Shown here in pieces: positions 61,120 through 64,000 of a stretch of DNA of 64,000 bases (within the stretch, counting starts at the first letter, position 1; every line of letters begins with the position of its first letter). The DNA is taken from the NCBI GenBank assembly GCA_947179485.1, contig OX359248.1, positions 32,497,378 through 32,561,377 on the forward strand, written 5' to 3'. This DNA comes from Allacma fusca. Its lineage: Eukaryota; Arthropoda; Collembola; Symphypleona; Sminthuridae. The notes under the pieces were generated by a model, which had not been told where the DNA came from, searched no databases, and saw nothing but the letters and a program-made list of their open reading frames with translations. Position numbers and translations under genes: made by a program.

Positions 61120-62513
61120 GCAAGTGTTATTTGGAAGTTACCTGAAAATAACTCTCACAGATACATATAGTAATTTACTAATGCCAAACTCTGAGCGGAA
61201 GAATCGGATAGTCGTCACGCTGAGGGTTTACAGCAGGAACTTCGGTACCAAGAGGCAGGTGTCACTTGTTCTTCATGAAAATAGCTGGCACAAGGAGCGA
61301 ATCATAGTAATTGTCCTGTCCACTTTCTGGGATATAATTTAAAATTACCGTTAATTTTTTTCTACATGCCTTACAAGAATCATGGGAATGAAAATCACAC
61401 CGATTTTAAACCAAATGGCATTAAATGCTTACTAAAAATTCATAACTTGGGTTTAAGTGGTAATGCACATCATGTTTTTACCCAATTGTAACATAAACAT
61501 TTATACGAAAGTGGAAGAGTAGCATGTGAGTAGCATTTCAATACATGCCCCCACTTTTGTTCCTTCCGGAGGGCCGAGCTCAAAGCAATGCTCACTTGTG
61601 AACGTGCACGTGCAAAGTGAAAACGTTATTAGACAATTATACCGACCAAACGTAAGTATACAATGTAGTTCTCAGAGACGTACTTAAGTACATAGAATGG
61701 ATAAACTGATTAGACATGAGACAAGCATAATGATCAATCTTCTAGTTGGTAGGCATACAGAAATTATCCTTTTGCTCAAAATTCAGCACGTTATGTTTAT
61801 AGCTACGACAAAAGGTGAATGTGACTAAATTCTTCCCAAAACGTTCGAAAATCTGCGGGAGTAGGTACTATAGATACTTAGGTTGTAAAAATACCAAGTA
61901 TAAGCGACTCCTATAGAATAATCACGATAGTAATTGATAATATCAGTACAGAGATAAGATTATAGACCTCTGTAAGTTTAAACTAAACAAAACGTTTTCA
62001 TCACTGACCGAAGCATACCAAAAGCAACTTAATTATGCATGTTGGCTCTGTAATAAAAACAGGTGAAAGAGTCCAGTATAAGTAGTGTTTTATATAAATA
62101 TATTTTGAATGAAAATTTGTTCACAGGCACAAAACATAATTTTAGCTAAAACGTTAAGAAAAAACTTCAAATCGGTAAGTGAATACTTGTACACATAGAA
62201 TGTGGGGCGTGGAAATCGTGGGGGCAATAAAATACAATATTTTTCAGAACTGATGAAACAATTGCCCTACAACACAGAAATCCACACTGACTGTGAGTGA
62301 ATAACTTCAAGAGCCAAAGGGTTTCGTTGCATAAGTATCTAGGAGTAACATCAATTCTCATTTAACCTGTTGTTACAACTTATAGTTACGCGTACTTCGT
62401 CAGGTCGGCTTACAATGCGGAGACCATTTGTTGTTCACGTAAATGAAGGTTTTTGGCGTTAAGAAAATGTGGGCAACCGATGATAATCAAAATAAATTCA
62501 AGCAATAAAACAT
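59211..62513. other. Intergenic region, no confirmed gene
   Basis: Upstream DNA of tetraspanin copy B, then single-copy AT-rich sequence to the 3' end of the farnesyltransferase gene. Short frames at 61064-61342 (plus) and 62167-62361 (minus) match nothing known. Confidence 0.5.
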
Positions 62514-64000
62514 TTATGACGAAATGGAAATACTCTCGATGATTTCTTCAGAATCAATTTCTTCTACTTCTGCTGACGAACCATAGAAAAATGCTTCTGC
62601 TGTTTGAACAACTTCAGTCGTAAGGTTAAAAATAGAATGGATAGGTTCCTAAAACATTTATGGAAAACAGTTAATATTTTTATACATTAAATGTGGTAAT
62701 TCATTTAATGCCATGATTTTAATATCACTTGGAATCGTGCCACATGCATCTTACCAATAAATTTCTTTGTGGACCAAGAACAATTTTAGAAGCTCCTGCA
62801 TAGTGCTGAGATGCTGCCAACCCACTCAATGTATAGCATGTGTGGTAAAAATCTCGAGGTCTGGAACATCCAGAATAAACGAATAAAATAAGATACCGCA
62901 AGAATAATACATACGACATTAATGTGTCTATAGGTTATATTCCAAATTTAATTAAACTGACTTTCCAGGTTTATCAATTAAACCCCCCAGAGAATGTTGA
63001 CAGCAGAGGAGTATATATTCTTGAAGAGCAATGGGGTTGTACAACCACTCTTTCTCGAGCACCTCACTATCATCTTCTCGTTCCAGAGGCAACAAGAGTC
63101 GTTTGGTGAGGAGTGAGAAACAAGCGCCTTGCCAAAATGAATAGCAGCCATCCACTAACTTATTCGTTCGACCCTATCGGATTCGAGACGACACATGTAA
63201 ATCTAATAAAAGCGAAATTTCAATGCAGATAAAATAAAAGCTAGTGTTCATCCGACATACTTGAAACCCGCCTTCCAACGACATTTGTCTGAATGCAAGC
63301 CACCGGACAAGCGATTTACTATTCATAAGTTGTTCCCTTTTAAGTAGCAGCAATGTCGCCAGTGCACAGAAGGAGTATCCGCCATGGGCTTCCATACCCG
63401 GATATCCACTAAATCCACCCTCGTACGTTTGACATCTGTGACGAATAACAGCAAACGATGAGTATCATGGGAGAAGATTAGAACCTCAATTACTATTTAT
63501 AAAACATGTTAAGACAATATATCTTAAAAATGTTCTCACGTTACAACCCACTCCGCCGTACCCTCGAAAAGTTCTGGGCTATATATATTAGTTAATTTCG
63601 CAGCGACAATAGCACAATAAGCTGCCCTTACATCTACTTCCCCGCCTCGGTGCATTCGGAAGGATCCATCCTTAAGCTTCATCGACTTAATAAATTCCAA
63701 TAATTTCTCTCTGCAACACCCGAAACCACATAATTTCCTTTTAATTGGTCCCAAATGATTCTCATTATTAACCATGGACAGGAAATCTCCTTAAAAACCT
63801 CACCTGTTAATAATTTTTAAAGCGTCCACAGAATTCAAACAAACGATAGCATTAATGGCAGCATAGGTTGCTGCTAAATGAGCGAATTGACCAGGACCTC
63901 CACCAAAACCTCCTTCAGTAATACTTTGGCATCTCGCTAAGAAATCACTGATTGCATGTGTTTCCTCACGCGCTAGCTTCACATTCAGAAGATTCAGTGA
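62514..64000 (-). CDS. FNTB: Protein farnesyltransferase subunit beta, C-terminal part (5' end outside window)
   Basis: Six exons visible: 63804-64000 (enters from the right edge), 63540-63710, 63261-63435, 62962-63173, 62755-62860 and 62514-62648. They give 331 codons plus stop. FNTB forms a heterodimer with the alpha subunit and attaches farnesyl to CaaX-box cysteines in the cytosol. Visible hallmarks are the repeated Gly-rich barrel motifs (EGGFGGGPGQFAHLAATYAA, DGSFRMHRGGEVDVRAAYC, EGTAEW, GMEAHGGYSFCALA). The zinc ligands are the Asp and Cys of VDGCYSFWQ and the His of RDFYHTCYTLSG. LQEYILLCCQ and LIDKPGKPRDFYH complete the family pattern. The junction at 62962/62860 uses a GTCAGT donor and restores KPRDFYH. 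Human FNTB is 437 aa, so roughly 100 N-terminal residues are missing beyond the window. The acidic C-terminal tail (EVEEIDSEE) diverges from the human one. Intron phases are mixed. Confidence 0.95.

Overview
The window is eukaryotic and most likely from an arthropod. It is AT-rich, its genes have short GT-AG introns, and its conserved proteins (Pirh2/RCHY1, tetraspanins, farnesyltransferase beta) are animal families. I see no bacterial operons, no rRNA or tRNA genes and no CRISPR array. All recognisable genes lie on the minus strand. All exon coordinates were deduced by hand from splice signals and reading frame.

Layout. (1) 1-13505 is ordinary gene space: intergenic DNA with microsatellites, a complete RCHY1 (3692-5276), a small hAT-type MITE (6543-6971), a 253-aa tetraspanin (8650-9809) and a 317-aa tetraspanin (10288-11596). 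(2) 13506-13705 is a 200-base run of N. (3) 13706 to about 36650 is a near-identical tandem array of two unit types, S (1470 or 1435 bp) and L (2474 bp), in the order S S S L S L S L S L L L(partial). Each unit carries one fossil hAT MITE. (4) 36650-57230 is a dense nest of transposons: many non-autonomous hAT-like elements inserted into one another, most with a perfect 8-bp target-site duplication (TSD). It also holds a spliced, intact 634-aa transposase-like gene (43192-45370), a 10.9-kb element with terminal inverted repeats (TIRs) of about 350 bp (45894-56792), and inside that a stray pore-loop exon of a voltage-gated calcium channel. (5) 57751-61119 repeats 10137-13505 almost exactly, including the whole 317-aa tetraspanin gene. 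(6) 61120-64000 is single-copy DNA ending in the C-terminal 331 codons of farnesyltransferase subunit beta.

Most striking is the common grammar of the mobile elements. Eleven independent insertions have perfect 8-bp TSDs, their ends fit the hAT terminal consensus YARNG, and most families are packed with their own short motif (GGTCTGGTC, GGATCGGATA, GGGATTGGGA, CCCGTCC and so on) facing inwards from both ends. No hAT transposase gene is visible here, so these elements must have been mobilised from elsewhere. One case (49877-55865) looks like two adjacent elements that moved as a unit.

The tetraspanin duplication next to the N gap may be an assembly or haplotype artefact rather than biology, and copy numbers in the tandem array should be treated with the same caution.
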